DNA of 60,332 nt from a virus. The notes under the pieces are model-generated. The model was given only the letters and a program-made list of their open reading frames with translations, was not told the origin of the DNA and ran no database searches. Each line of letters begins with the position of its first letter. Position 1 is the first letter of the stretch. Position numbers and translations under genes: made by a program. This document shows, one piece after another, positions 34,410 to 41,078 of the stretch. The DNA lies in IMG/VR virus record IMGVR_UViG_3300043772_002998, positions 1 through 60,332 of that record, one strand, 5' to 3'.

Positions 34410-34990
34410 CGTGGGCTCCGATAAAGGTTCTTCTCAAGGCTGGTCCAATACGTACAGGATTCGTAAATCCTGCTCACGTTCTCCCGGATCACGGCCGCCG
34501 CTTCATCATCCGGCTCGCTCTTGTTGGTGCGGGTGGACAGGTCACCCTGCCAACCCTCGGGTAGGTGCTCACCGAAGGCCGCCATGAAGTCGGCCGCGAA
34601 ATGTTCTTGCCGGATGAACAAGACCCGGTGATTGTTCACCAGCCATTCGCTGGCCCAGTTCCGGGCATAGAAATCGGCGAAGCCTTCCTGCCCGTCCTCC
34701 TCCAGGAACCAGCCTTCAGCAAGCCGCTGGGGATCGTGGGGCAGGTGCGGCGACCGCTGCCGCTCAAAAGAATAGCGGCTGTGCAGCCAGCTGGGCAGCC
34801 GGCGGAAGCCGACGACCACCGTTCGATCGCCAACCCTGAAACTCGGGTCCCGTTCAATGCGGGCTTCGATGCTGTCGTGATGGTTGTTGGCGACCCTTTC
34901 GGCGCCGGGGATGGTAAGGAGTAGTTCAAGCATCTTCATCCCGCCGGTCTTGGGGAAATGGACGTAGATGAAAGAAGGATGAATGATCAT
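34406..34990 (-). CDS. Sulfotransferase-like P-loop protein
   Basis: A 194-residue protein from ATG 34990. It begins IYVHFPKTGGMKMLELLL, which matches the PAPS-binding loop of sulfotransferases (FPKTGGTS type). It continues with VVGFRRLPSWLHSRYSF, in the place of the 3'-phosphate-binding Arg/Ser motif, and ends with VLFIRQEHFAADF. At 194 residues it is short. It could transfer sulfate to a host glycan or lipid, but the acceptor cannot be inferred. It sits in a run of overlapping accessory genes. Confidence 0.65.
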   Translation of the reverse strand: MIIHPSFIYVHFPKTGGMKMLELLLTIPGAERVANNHHDSIEARIERDPSFRVGDRTVVVGFRRLPSWLHSRYSFERQRSPHLPHDPQRLAEGWFLEEDGQEGFADFYARNWASEWLVNNHRVLFIRQEHFAADFMAAFGEHLPEGWQGDLSTRTNKSEPDDEAAAVIRENVSRIYESCTYWTSLEKNLYRSPR

Positions 34991-35427
34991 CGGTTGGCCT
35001 CCTGCTCCAGCAGCTCGGCGGCGATGGGGTAGCCCTTGCTGCGCAGCCATTCGGCTATCGCGTGATGGCTGGAGAAGTATTGGGGATGCGTGGGCTCGGG
35101 CTCTGCGGCTGCCTGCTGCTCCGCCATCGGCTCACGGATCGCCCGCTCGATGGTGTCGCAGATATGACCGGTTACTCCGATCCTGTGGCGCAAGGTATCC
35201 ATCATGCCCAGTGCAACGGTGTGCAGGGTCTGGGGCGCGTCAGGGTCGGGATCGGGCGTTGAGTCGTCAAGGATTCCTTGACTGCTGCTTCCCTGCTCGG
35301 CGCGGCCGGCCGCCTCCAGCTTCTCCACGCGGTCGCGGAGTTCGCATATCGTGCTGGGGATGGGGTGGATGATTGCTTCCGCCTCAACTCGCTGCCAGTC
35401 TTCTTCTTCAGCCTTGAACTGTTCCAT
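34987..35427 (-). CDS. Hypothetical protein with coiled coil
   Basis: 146 residues from ATG 35427. An acidic helical start (MEQFKAEEEDWQRVEAEAI) and short coiled coil (CELRDRVEKLEAAGRAEQ) come first, then a helix-rich end (SHHAIAEWLRSKGYPIAAELLEQ) that resembles small nucleic-acid-binding domains. It is the first gene after promoter-like element A. Function unknown. Confidence 0.65.
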   Translation of the reverse strand: MEQFKAEEEDWQRVEAEAIIHPIPSTICELRDRVEKLEAAGRAEQGSSSQGILDDSTPDPDPDAPQTLHTVALGMMDTLRHRIGVTGHICDTIERAIREPMAEQQAAAEPEPTHPQYFSSHHAIAEWLRSKGYPIAAELLEQEANR

Positions 35428-35457
35428 GGTGTCGTTGGGGATTGGGGAACCGCTGCC

Positions 35458-35477
35458 AGCATAGAGCATTCGTCACG
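35458..35477 (-). promoter_or_regulatory. Accessory promoter-like element A
   Basis: On the plus strand AGCATAGAGCATTCGTCACG, identical over 20 bases to element B. On the minus strand it reads CGTGACGAATGCTCTATGCT with a possible -10 (TATGCT) 31 bases before ATG 35427. A second half-site, ATTCGTTACG, lies 40 bases away at 35508-35517, which suggests an operator. Confidence 0.55.
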
Positions 35478-35528
35478 GCTTGGCTAGCGGGGTGGGGGGT
35501 GGTTGTGATTCGTTACGGATCGGTCGGG

Positions 35529-35993
35529 TCAGTCGGCATACCGCCAGTGCAGACCCGCTACAGTTCCGTTATTCTTTAATGCGTGGCCGATTGTGGTCCT
35601 ATCAAGGTAGACACTACGGGCAGCTTCGCGGATGCTTTCGTACCGCTTGCCGGTCTCGACACACACCACCGGCCGAAACCGTCGGTAGCGTTGCATCCCC
35701 ATCGCGGCCAGCTCGGCGGCCATGGCTTTGCTGTCCAAAAGTTGAATTAGCTCCGGTTCGGTCAAGCCTGCGAACACCTTAGGCCGGCGACTGGCCAACG
35801 TCCGCAGCATGGGCCGTGAAATCCAGTGGGTGCCCGTGATGATGTGCGGGGTGATGCCCTCCTCCCGCATGGCCCGTGTCAACCGCCTGGGGTCGGTGTG
35901 GACTGTCCGCGCCACCTGCGTCAGGCTCATCCACACCCACTGGCCTGATCTATCAATCGGGCTATCGACCGCGGGCAGCGCGTCACCAGGCAT
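35529..35993 (-). CDS. NUMOD-domain DNA-binding protein
   Basis: 154 residues from ATG 35993 (a GTG at 36011 is possible). The first part has LTQVARTVHTDPRRLTRAMR, a helix-turn-helix-like segment. The end (VCVETGKRYESIREAARSVY, then DRTTIGHALKNNG) is a NUMOD1-type helix-turn-helix that usually rides on homing endonucleases. No nuclease catalytic domain is present. I infer a stand-alone DNA-binding regulator or a degraded endonuclease. Confidence 0.7.
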   Translation of the reverse strand: MPGDALPAVDSPIDRSGQWVWMSLTQVARTVHTDPRRLTRAMREEGITPHIITGTHWISRPMLRTLASRRPKVFAGLTEPELIQLLDSKAMAAELAAMGMQRYRRFRPVVCVETGKRYESIREAARSVYLDRTTIGHALKNNGTVAGLHWRYAD

Positions 35994-36090
35994 CGGGGTC
36001 CTCGTCGTCAACCATCGGCGGCAGCAACCGCCTCAGCAGCAAGCCCACAGCGCTTGACAACAGCAGCGCCAGCAACCATGAAGCGATCAT
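35983..36090 (-). CDS. Tiny membrane protein
   Basis: 35 residues (ATG 36090, TGA at 35983): a single transmembrane helix (ASWLLALLLSSAVGLLLRR) and an acidic tail. It overlaps the NUMOD gene start by eleven bases and lies two bases after the dCTP deaminase stop. Function unknown. Confidence 0.55.
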   Translation of the reverse strand: MIASWLLALLLSSAVGLLLRRLLPPMVDDEDPDAW

Positions 36091-36092
36091 GC

Positions 36093-36602
36093 TCAGCCCC
36101 TTGATTGCTGGACGGTGGCGTCGCCTTGGTACCGCCCAGTCTCCGCATAGCTGCGTCGCGGGTCGGCATCCATCGGGTGGAACACCAGCTGGCCAATCAA
36201 CAGCCCCGGCCAGATCGGCACCGGCCGCGACTGCCGGACGTTCTTCAGCTCCAGGGTCAACACCCCCTCGAAGCCGGGATCAATCCAGCCCGCCAGAAGG
36301 TGCTGTAGGCCCTCCCGTGCGCGGCTGGACTTGAGCGCGAACTGGGCCGATAGGGTCGGCGGGATCGCCAGCCGGGCCGCTGTGTGGGCCAGCACGAACT
36401 GACCAGGCGACAGCAGGTAGGGACGGGTGGGGCTGTGATTTGACAGCGGGTAGGGGACCATCGCGTCACTTACCACCGACTCAATCAGGATCGAATCCCC
36501 CAGCCGCACATCCAGCGACGCGGGGTTGACTAGCTCAGGCTCAAAGGGTTCCACCATGCCGGCGAGGGCAAGGTTGGTGATTTGGAAGTCAGCGAGAGGC
36601 AT
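36093..36602 (-). CDS. dcd: dCTP deaminase
   Basis: A 169-residue protein of the dCTP deaminase/dUTPase fold. Visible family motifs are NPASLDVRLGDSI, LKSSRAREGL, AGWIDPGFEGVLTLEL (catalytic Glu in the last part) and GLLIGQLVFHPMD followed by GRYQGD. It converts dCTP to dUTP, feeding dTTP synthesis and keeping dUTP in balance during phage replication. Some family members also hydrolyse dUTP to dUMP. Length fits a slightly short member. Confidence 0.9.
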   Translation of the reverse strand: MPLADFQITNLALAGMVEPFEPELVNPASLDVRLGDSILIESVVSDAMVPYPLSNHSPTRPYLLSPGQFVLAHTAARLAIPPTLSAQFALKSSRAREGLQHLLAGWIDPGFEGVLTLELKNVRQSRPVPIWPGLLIGQLVFHPMDADPRRSYAETGRYQGDATVQQSRG

Positions 36603-36779
36603 CAGGAAACGTCTCCAAGGGCTACATGTTGGTCGAAGTCAATCAGCTCTGCTATGCGCAGCTGCAACAGGCCGGTATACAAACCATGGGCAGGATGGCG
36701 GGGGTCATCACGGCCCGCCTGGCGGTAGAGCCATTCCAGGTACGCCTGCCGCCGCGTCTGGTGAATTACGGGGTGCATT
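36602..36779 (-). pseudogene. Frameshifted small gene, paralogue of 53172-53360
   Basis: ATG 36779 reads MHPVIHQTRRQAYLEWLYRQ and then hits a stop after three more codons. Removing one A at about 36720-36721 continues with AGRDDPRHPAHGLYTGLLQ and runs to TGA at 36602, about 58 residues. The LYxxxxRDDPxHxxxGLYTGL pattern matches the intact 53172-53360 product. It is either a real one-base frameshift, a +1 programmed slip or a sequencing error. Confidence 0.6.
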
Positions 36780-37185
36780 GAAGTGCTGCGATGAGTTGGG
36801 CCTTGGTGGCTTGGCTGACCGGAATGCAGCCCTTCAGATCTCCTCTATCAATAAGGCTTATTCCTTTGGCTTTTGCAATGTTGCGCAATTTATTAACTGA
36901 TAGCGAATTGGCATTCAAGAAGTAATGATTGAACCCGTCAGCAATCAGCACAGGCTTGCCTGTACCTGTGGCCACGGACCGGGGCGCCGCTACAGCTCCC
37001 CCTGCAACCGGCCACGGCCGGCGATCACCTGACAGCCAGTCGTTTGCCCAGTGGATTACCACGCCAACCGCCAGACCAGCGACATAGAGCGCAGCCGCAA
37101 CGACGGCGGCACGTTGGGCGAGGCGGTGGAGATCACCGCCCAGATCATGCGCCACGTAGGCGCGGGTGAAGGAGGAAGGGGTCAT
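36766..37185 (-). CDS. Membrane protein with SAP/LEM-like C-terminus
   Basis: 139 residues: one transmembrane helix (VVAAALYVAGLAVGVVIHWA, about residues 28-47), a linker, and a C-terminal helical motif (SVNKLRNIAKAKGI, then SQATKAQLIAALQ) like the HeH/SAP folds that bind nucleic acid. The plus-strand gene at 45795-46196 has the same order and a matching membrane segment. It might tether DNA or RNA to the membrane. Confidence 0.65.
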   Translation of the reverse strand: MTPSSFTRAYVAHDLGGDLHRLAQRAAVVAAALYVAGLAVGVVIHWANDWLSGDRRPWPVAGGAVAAPRSVATGTGKPVLIADGFNHYFLNANSLSVNKLRNIAKAKGISLIDRGDLKGCIPVSQATKAQLIAALQCTP

Positions 37186-37189
37186 GGTT

Positions 37190-37450
37190 CTATCCTGCGT
37201 TGAGTTCTTTGATGCGCTGCATTTTAGCCCTGCGGTGTTGATCGGCCTGAATTGCGCTGGTGATCCAGTCCACGGTCTCCCTTACGTGCAAATCGCCTCC
37301 CGCGTACTGAATATAAGAGCCCCTGTAACTGGGAGAAGACCATTTGGGGGAGTCGTCTTGACTGTGACAATAAATCGCATTGATTGCATCTATGCGAACC
37401 CAAACCGTTTTGCCGTTAGAGCAATCGCGAAGCCCAAGAAAACCGTTCAT
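37190..37450 (-). CDS. Small hypothetical protein
   Basis: 86 residues, with a beta-rich start (FLGLRDCSNGKTVWVRIDAI) and a helical end (DWITSAIQADQHRRAKMQRI). Function unknown. Confidence 0.6.
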   Translation of the reverse strand: MNGFLGLRDCSNGKTVWVRIDAINAIYCHSQDDSPKWSSPSYRGSYIQYAGGDLHVRETVDWITSAIQADQHRRAKMQRIKELNAG

Positions 37451-37453
37451 GGC

Positions 37454-37606
37454 TCAGAACCTCCGGCAAGCGGCGGCGCTGGCGTAGCTGGTGCAGCTGC
37501 AATCAAGGCGGGTCTCGTCACGACCCAGCCAGCTGAAGACGCAGAGGATCAGGAACAGCACCGCTAGGGTAGGTTGGACTCTGAAGGGGATGTAATGGTG
37601 GATCAT
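37454..37606 (-). CDS. Tiny membrane or secreted protein
   Basis: 50 residues (ATG 37606, TGA at 37454). A signal-anchor-like stretch (TLAVLFLILCVFSWLG) is followed by a Cys-containing tail (RLDCSCTSYASAAACRRF). Function unknown. Confidence 0.5.
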   Translation of the reverse strand: MIHHYIPFRVQPTLAVLFLILCVFSWLGRDETRLDCSCTSYASAAACRRF

Positions 37607-37642
37607 TGGAAGGGGTGGGGGGGGGAGGGATGCAAGTAGTGG

Positions 37643-37825
37643 TCAAGATTTAGCCAGGCGCCGCTCAATCACTCTTTGGCGCTCAATTTCAACTTCACTA
37701 GGCTCCTGATCATTAAGACTTGGCTTGCTCCAGTCTGCGTTGAAGTAGCAGCAGTCATAACAGAAATCGGTGCCGTGCTTGTCTTGCTGGGTGCAGCCGT
37801 GGCAGCCGCCGTGGAAAAGGATCAT
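37643..37825 (-). CDS. Small Cys/His-rich protein
   Basis: 60 residues beginning MILFHGGCHGCTQQDKHGTD, then FCYDCCYFN. Five cysteines and several histidines in 27 residues suggest a zinc or iron-sulfur binding knuckle, followed by a charged helix. Function unknown. Confidence 0.6.
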   Translation of the reverse strand: MILFHGGCHGCTQQDKHGTDFCYDCCYFNADWSKPSLNDQEPSEVEIERQRVIERRLAKS

Positions 37826-37886
37826 TGGAAGGGGTGGGGATTGAGGGGATGGGTGTTACCGGGATCGGCTCCCGGCGGGCCGGGGA

Positions 37887-38069
37887 TCAGCGGATGAGTC
37901 TGTAGATCAGTCGAGATCCGATCAACAGGGGCCACGTCAGACCAAGCAGGAAGAGTCCGACTCGCTCGTTTGCGTCGCTGGGCGGCGTTTTAATAGCTGC
38001 CGCGATCATCGTGCATACAGCCACGTATCCGTAGATCGGACCGGTGAGCGTAATCAGCATGTCGGCCAT
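37887..38069 (-). CDS. Two-helix membrane protein
   Basis: 60 residues from ATG 38069, with two hydrophobic segments (YGYVAVCTMIAAAI; LFLLGLTWPLLIGSRLIY) separated by a short charged loop. It is the first gene after element B and its GAGG-loop hairpin. It could be an additional holin-like protein, as inference only. Confidence 0.6.
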   Translation of the reverse strand: MADMLITLTGPIYGYVAVCTMIAAAIKTPPSDANERVGLFLLGLTWPLLIGSRLIYRLIR

Positions 38070-38091
38070 TGCTTGTGCTGGGGAAAGGACC

Positions 38092-38107
38092 GCGGGGCCT
38101 CCCCCGC
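38092..38107 (-). promoter_or_regulatory. Leader hairpin with GAGG loop
   Basis: Minus strand GCGGGG-gagg-CCCCGC, 23 bases before ATG 38069, between element B and the start codon. Confidence 0.5.
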
Positions 38108-38115
38108 TGAACAGC

Positions 38116-38135
38116 AGCATAGAGCATTCGTCACG
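38116..38135 (-). promoter_or_regulatory. Accessory promoter-like element B
   Basis: Identical over 20 bases to element A (35458-35477). A second half-site (AATCCGTTACC) lies 32 bases away at 38158-38167. The possible -10 is TATGCT. It drives the small membrane gene at 37887-38069. Confidence 0.55.
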
Positions 38136-38162
38136 CTGTTGCGAGGGGGCTGTTGTAATCCG

Positions 38163-38600
38163 TTACCAAAGCCACCAATGCGGCCGGATCGGTGCCAGTC
38201 GCTCCAATTTCTTTCGTGCCGCCCACTGCAGGGCATCCCTCTGGAGCCCCATACGTTCGGAGAACAGCGGACGATTCGCCGCGGCTTCCCTCCGGGCGCG
38301 CAGGGCTTCTATTTCCGCTAGTTCGGACTCGATGCGCTTCTCAAAGGCCGCTCGCCGCGCCCTCTCAGCCTTCTCCTTCTCCTCCTGTTCCGCCCGCTCC
38401 AGGGCATCCACCTCCTCCGCCGTCGGCTCCGGGATCGCCGGCAGCCGGCGCCAAGGCACCGTGGTGTTACCCGTGTCGAGCCAGATCGAGCCGTCGTTGC
38501 ACCTCACGTAGGCCATGCCAGCGCCGTCTTCGTCGCGGCTGCCAGTAATCCCCATCGGGAACCTTGCCGGCAGATCGGGATCCTGTAGTTGTCGGGTCAT
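38163..38600 (-). CDS. Hypothetical protein with coiled coil
   Basis: 145 residues. A beta-type N-terminal half (AYVRCNDGSIWLDTGNTTVP) is followed by a long charged coiled coil (residues 60-115, rich in Ala, Glu, Arg) and an aromatic basic end (RPHWWLW). Function unknown. Confidence 0.65.
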   Translation of the reverse strand: MTRQLQDPDLPARFPMGITGSRDEDGAGMAYVRCNDGSIWLDTGNTTVPWRRLPAIPEPTAEEVDALERAEQEEKEKAERARRAAFEKRIESELAEIEALRARREAAANRPLFSERMGLQRDALQWAARKKLERLAPIRPHWWLW

Positions 38601-39016
38601 CAGTTCACCCCCTGCCGCAGTTGGGCATTCTTGGCGAACACCCGATTAAGCTCCCCCTGCTGGCTGGGCGTCATGGATGCCCACAACCGATCCAGCTCCT
38701 CCAGAATGCTGGTTTCTTGGTCTTCGTTGCCGATGTCCCGGGCGCAGAGCATCCGGGCGATGGCGCATAGGTAGCTCACCTGCGGTAGCTGGCAGCCGGC
38801 CAGCAGCTGCGCCAATGCGGCGGGCACCTGGTCAACCTGATCCGCCTCGCAGAACATGTGCAATGTGTGGTCGGCATCGATCTCAACCATCATCTTGACC
38901 ATCGGGTCGTAGAAGGTGTGAACATCACCGGCGGCGGATGTCCACTCGCCCATGGCGGTAACGATCGGCTGGGGGCGGTTGCTGCCGGCTACTTGGATTT
39001 TGTGAATGGTGGTCAT
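38600..39016 (-). CDS. Hypothetical protein
   Basis: 138 residues. It begins with a small beta domain (HKIQVAGSNRPQPIVTAMGE; MVEIDADHTLHMFCEADQV) and ends in helices (TSILEELDRLWASMTPSQQG). Start and stop overlap neighbours by one and four bases. Function unknown. Confidence 0.65.
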   Translation of the reverse strand: MTTIHKIQVAGSNRPQPIVTAMGEWTSAAGDVHTFYDPMVKMMVEIDADHTLHMFCEADQVDQVPAALAQLLAGCQLPQVSYLCAIARMLCARDIGNEDQETSILEELDRLWASMTPSQQGELNRVFAKNAQLRQGVN

Positions 39017-39978
39017 TGGATTGGGGTTTGGGGGATTGTGGGTTCTGCGTCATTGGCATCAATGAAGTCGCCGCACCATCCGTCAACGAACACTGGCGGG
39101 AATCCATTATGAGCCGGGGCATGCTTTCGGCAATGGCCGGCATCACCAGCCCTGAGCACGAACCAAGAGCATCCGCCGCAGGAGAATCCATCGGCGGTGC
39201 GCAAGGCCGGCTCCGGTGCTGGCGTGGGCTCGGACTCGGGCTCTAACTTGACCTCGCCGCCGCGGCGCTCCAGTTCGCGCTCAAGCTCTTTGATGCGGCA
39301 ATAAGCCCCATTCAAGTGCCGCTTATAGTATTCAAGATCTCTAGCGGCATTATTAAGCCCACGGCCAAGGCCATGGGTTTCGTCCTTGAGCCGCTCTGCC
39401 TCGCTCTTAAGCTGAGCATTCTCCTCCTGCAGGGCAGTCAGGTCAATGTGAAGACCCTTGTTCAGCTCCCAGAAGGCCTTCGCTTCCTTCATACCTTGGT
39501 CGTAGCCGTAGTCGTATAGGGCGCGGTGGGCGGCGATCAGAGGTTCGGATTCTGGAGACCACACCTGCCAGCCAATGTGCGGCCTTGATTGACTCTTTGC
39601 CTTCAGTTGCACCTCCCAAAGCTCCTGATCCGACGGCACCCCCGCCACGGCTGGCGATGGCTCGGCGGCTGGTTCGGGGGTCGGCTCAGGGGTTGGGCCT
39701 GGGTTGGCGGCGGCAGCAGCGGCCCGCTCGGCGGCGGCGGCTGTCTGCTGGGCTTGGGCAGTCATTGCAGCAAGTTTATTCGCTGGCCACCACCGCTGAC
39801 CGAGAACGATCCCAGTAAACATTGCGTGCGTATATGCTTCGCCTGGAATAACGCAACCAAGCCATTCAACAACATTTTCACGCTCACAGGGAATCAATAC
39901 ATTCCCATTCGCGTCCGCATCCTCCGCTGTCGGCAGCCGATGCGTAATCCATTCACTCACCGTAATCCATTCACTCAC
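39013..39978 (-). CDS. DUF551-type protein with coiled coil and Cys motif
   Basis: 321 residues from GTG 39978, preceded by AGGAGG. The N-terminus (SEWITHRLPTAEDADANGNV, HAMFTGIVLGQRWWPA) is a DUF551 domain. An Ala/Pro-rich linker, a coiled coil (LTALQEENAQLKSEAERLKD) and a C-terminal CGGCSW ... HCRKH ... WCGDF motif follow, probably binding metal. The 18 bases coding for VSEWIT are duplicated in tandem at the start. Function unknown. Confidence 0.7.
   Translation of the reverse strand: MSEWITVSEWITHRLPTAEDADANGNVLIPCERENVVEWLGCVIPGEAYTHAMFTGIVLGQRWWPANKLAAMTAQAQQTAAAAERAAAAAANPGPTPEPTPEPAAEPSPAVAGVPSDQELWEVQLKAKSQSRPHIGWQVWSPESEPLIAAHRALYDYGYDQGMKEAKAFWELNKGLHIDLTALQEENAQLKSEAERLKDETHGLGRGLNNAARDLEYYKRHLNGAYCRIKELERELERRGGEVKLEPESEPTPAPEPALRTADGFSCGGCSWFVLRAGDAGHCRKHAPAHNGFPPVFVDGWCGDFIDANDAEPTIPQTPIQ
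39943..39978 (-). repeat. Tandem 18-base duplication at gene start
   Basis: GTGAGTGAATGGATTACG occurs twice in a row on the minus strand and supplies two possible GTG starts (39978 and 39960) for the DUF551 gene. Only the first has the AGGAGG site at the right distance. Confidence 0.75.
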
Positions 39979-40741
39979 TTTGATCCTCCTCGGGTGGTTG
40001 CTGGGGGTCCGTGGCGCATGCAATCGCCGCCGGTTGCATTTCAGCATATCCCATACCCTCCCCCTGCGCCAACAGCGCCTCAAAACGCTCCAGCATCGCC
40101 GCCACGCCAACCGCCTGACCCCAGTTCTCGCGGCCTAGCGTCCCCATCTGGGTCGCGGCTGCCGACAGCCTCTGCAGGGTCTGCGCAGCGATCGTCAGCT
40201 GTTGGCTCAAGAACTGCTCCGATGCCCGCGTGTCCCTGGTCTCCTCAGCCTCCTGATGCGCCGCCGCCATCGACACTGTTCGTTCAATGATCTGCAGGGT
40301 GTGGGACGACAAGCGCACAAAGCCCTCCGTCAGGTGCTCGCATGCCTGCAGCTGCCGCTTCCCCAGTGACAGGATCGCCAGTCGGTACTCCTCCTGCGCT
40401 CGCATTGACCGGGCAGGAGACGACAGGAACGGCAGGGGCCGCGGCGGCGGCTCTTCATCCATCACCTGCAGCCGTTCCACCACGAGGGGATTCTTCAACG
40501 GCTCCGGCAGACCTTGAGTTTCGCGGTAGCGGTCAAACGCATCCGCACGCTCCCTCCAGTTGCGGGACTTGGCAAGGTTGGCGATGTAGCCGACCGTTAC
40601 CTTCTCGATTGCCGCGATGGTGGTGTAGCGCCTGGGGGGCGGCAGGGCGAGGTAGGACTTGAAACGGTTGTACTGGAGCTTGGTCTCTTCATCCCCAAAC
40701 CGTATGCCACGATTGCGATCCCAGAGGTTGCCGGGCTCCAA
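39971..40741 (-). CDS. Putative terminase small subunit
   Basis: 256 residues from TTG 40741 (SD-like TATACCCC weak, start uncertain). The sequence YTTIAAIEKVTVGYIANLAK then RNWRERADAFDRYRE is the helix-turn-helix plus WxERAxAFD pattern of phage terminase small subunits. A central helical oligomerisation region (HTLQIIERTVSMAAAHQEAE) follows. It would bind pac DNA and recruit TerL. It is 10 kb from terL and heads the minus-strand accessory operon. It may instead be a regulator with the same fold. Confidence 0.6.
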   Translation of the reverse strand: MEPGNLWDRNRGIRFGDEETKLQYNRFKSYLALPPPRRYTTIAAIEKVTVGYIANLAKSRNWRERADAFDRYRETQGLPEPLKNPLVVERLQVMDEEPPPRPLPFLSSPARSMRAQEEYRLAILSLGKRQLQACEHLTEGFVRLSSHTLQIIERTVSMAAAHQEAEETRDTRASEQFLSQQLTIAAQTLQRLSAAATQMGTLGRENWGQAVGVAAMLERFEALLAQGEGMGYAEMQPAAIACATDPQQPPEEDQSE

Positions 40742-40768
40742 GGGGTATAGATTTTGAGGGTGGGCGAA

Positions 40769-40909
40769 GGAAGTATACCACGGAAGTATAGAAGGCTGAG
40801 GGAAAACGGCGAAAAGTGAACCCGCGGGGCCGAAAAGCGAAGAATTGCGGCGGCTGAGATCCGTTGCGCTGGAAGGGATTATACCTGGGTTATACCGGAA
40901 TGTATACCA
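40769..40909 (-). promoter_or_regulatory. Cluster of five GGTATA-type boxes
   Basis: GGAAGTATACC, GGAAGTATAG, GGGATTATACC, GGGTTATACC and GGAATGTATACC lie between 40769 and 40909. On the minus strand GGTATAATCCC contains a perfect -10 (TATAAT), with TATACA 17 bases upstream as -35. The repeated boxes may be both promoters and operator sites for the 39971 gene and the divergent initiator gene. Confidence 0.55.
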
Positions 40910-41007
40910 GGGATGCGGAAGGGGGTCTGAGGAGTCGCTAGGATGTTGGCTGCGGGGGCGATGCCCCGGCAAACTGGGTCTATGGCGCCTGGCGCCGTGA
41001 GGCCAAG

Positions 41008-41042
41008 AAAAAGCCCAGAGGGGACGTTAACCCCCCTGGGCC
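41008..41042 (-). terminator. Terminator in the divergent region
   Basis: On the minus strand GCCCAGGGGGG/CCCCTCTGGGC is followed by TTTTTC. It would block minus-strand transcripts that enter from the replication region and so insulates the promoter cluster. The 41043-41078 stretch holds only the initiator leader. Confidence 0.65.
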
Positions 41043-41078
41043 GGTCAAGGTCTGTTCAGTTCACTACGCGGATTCTAC

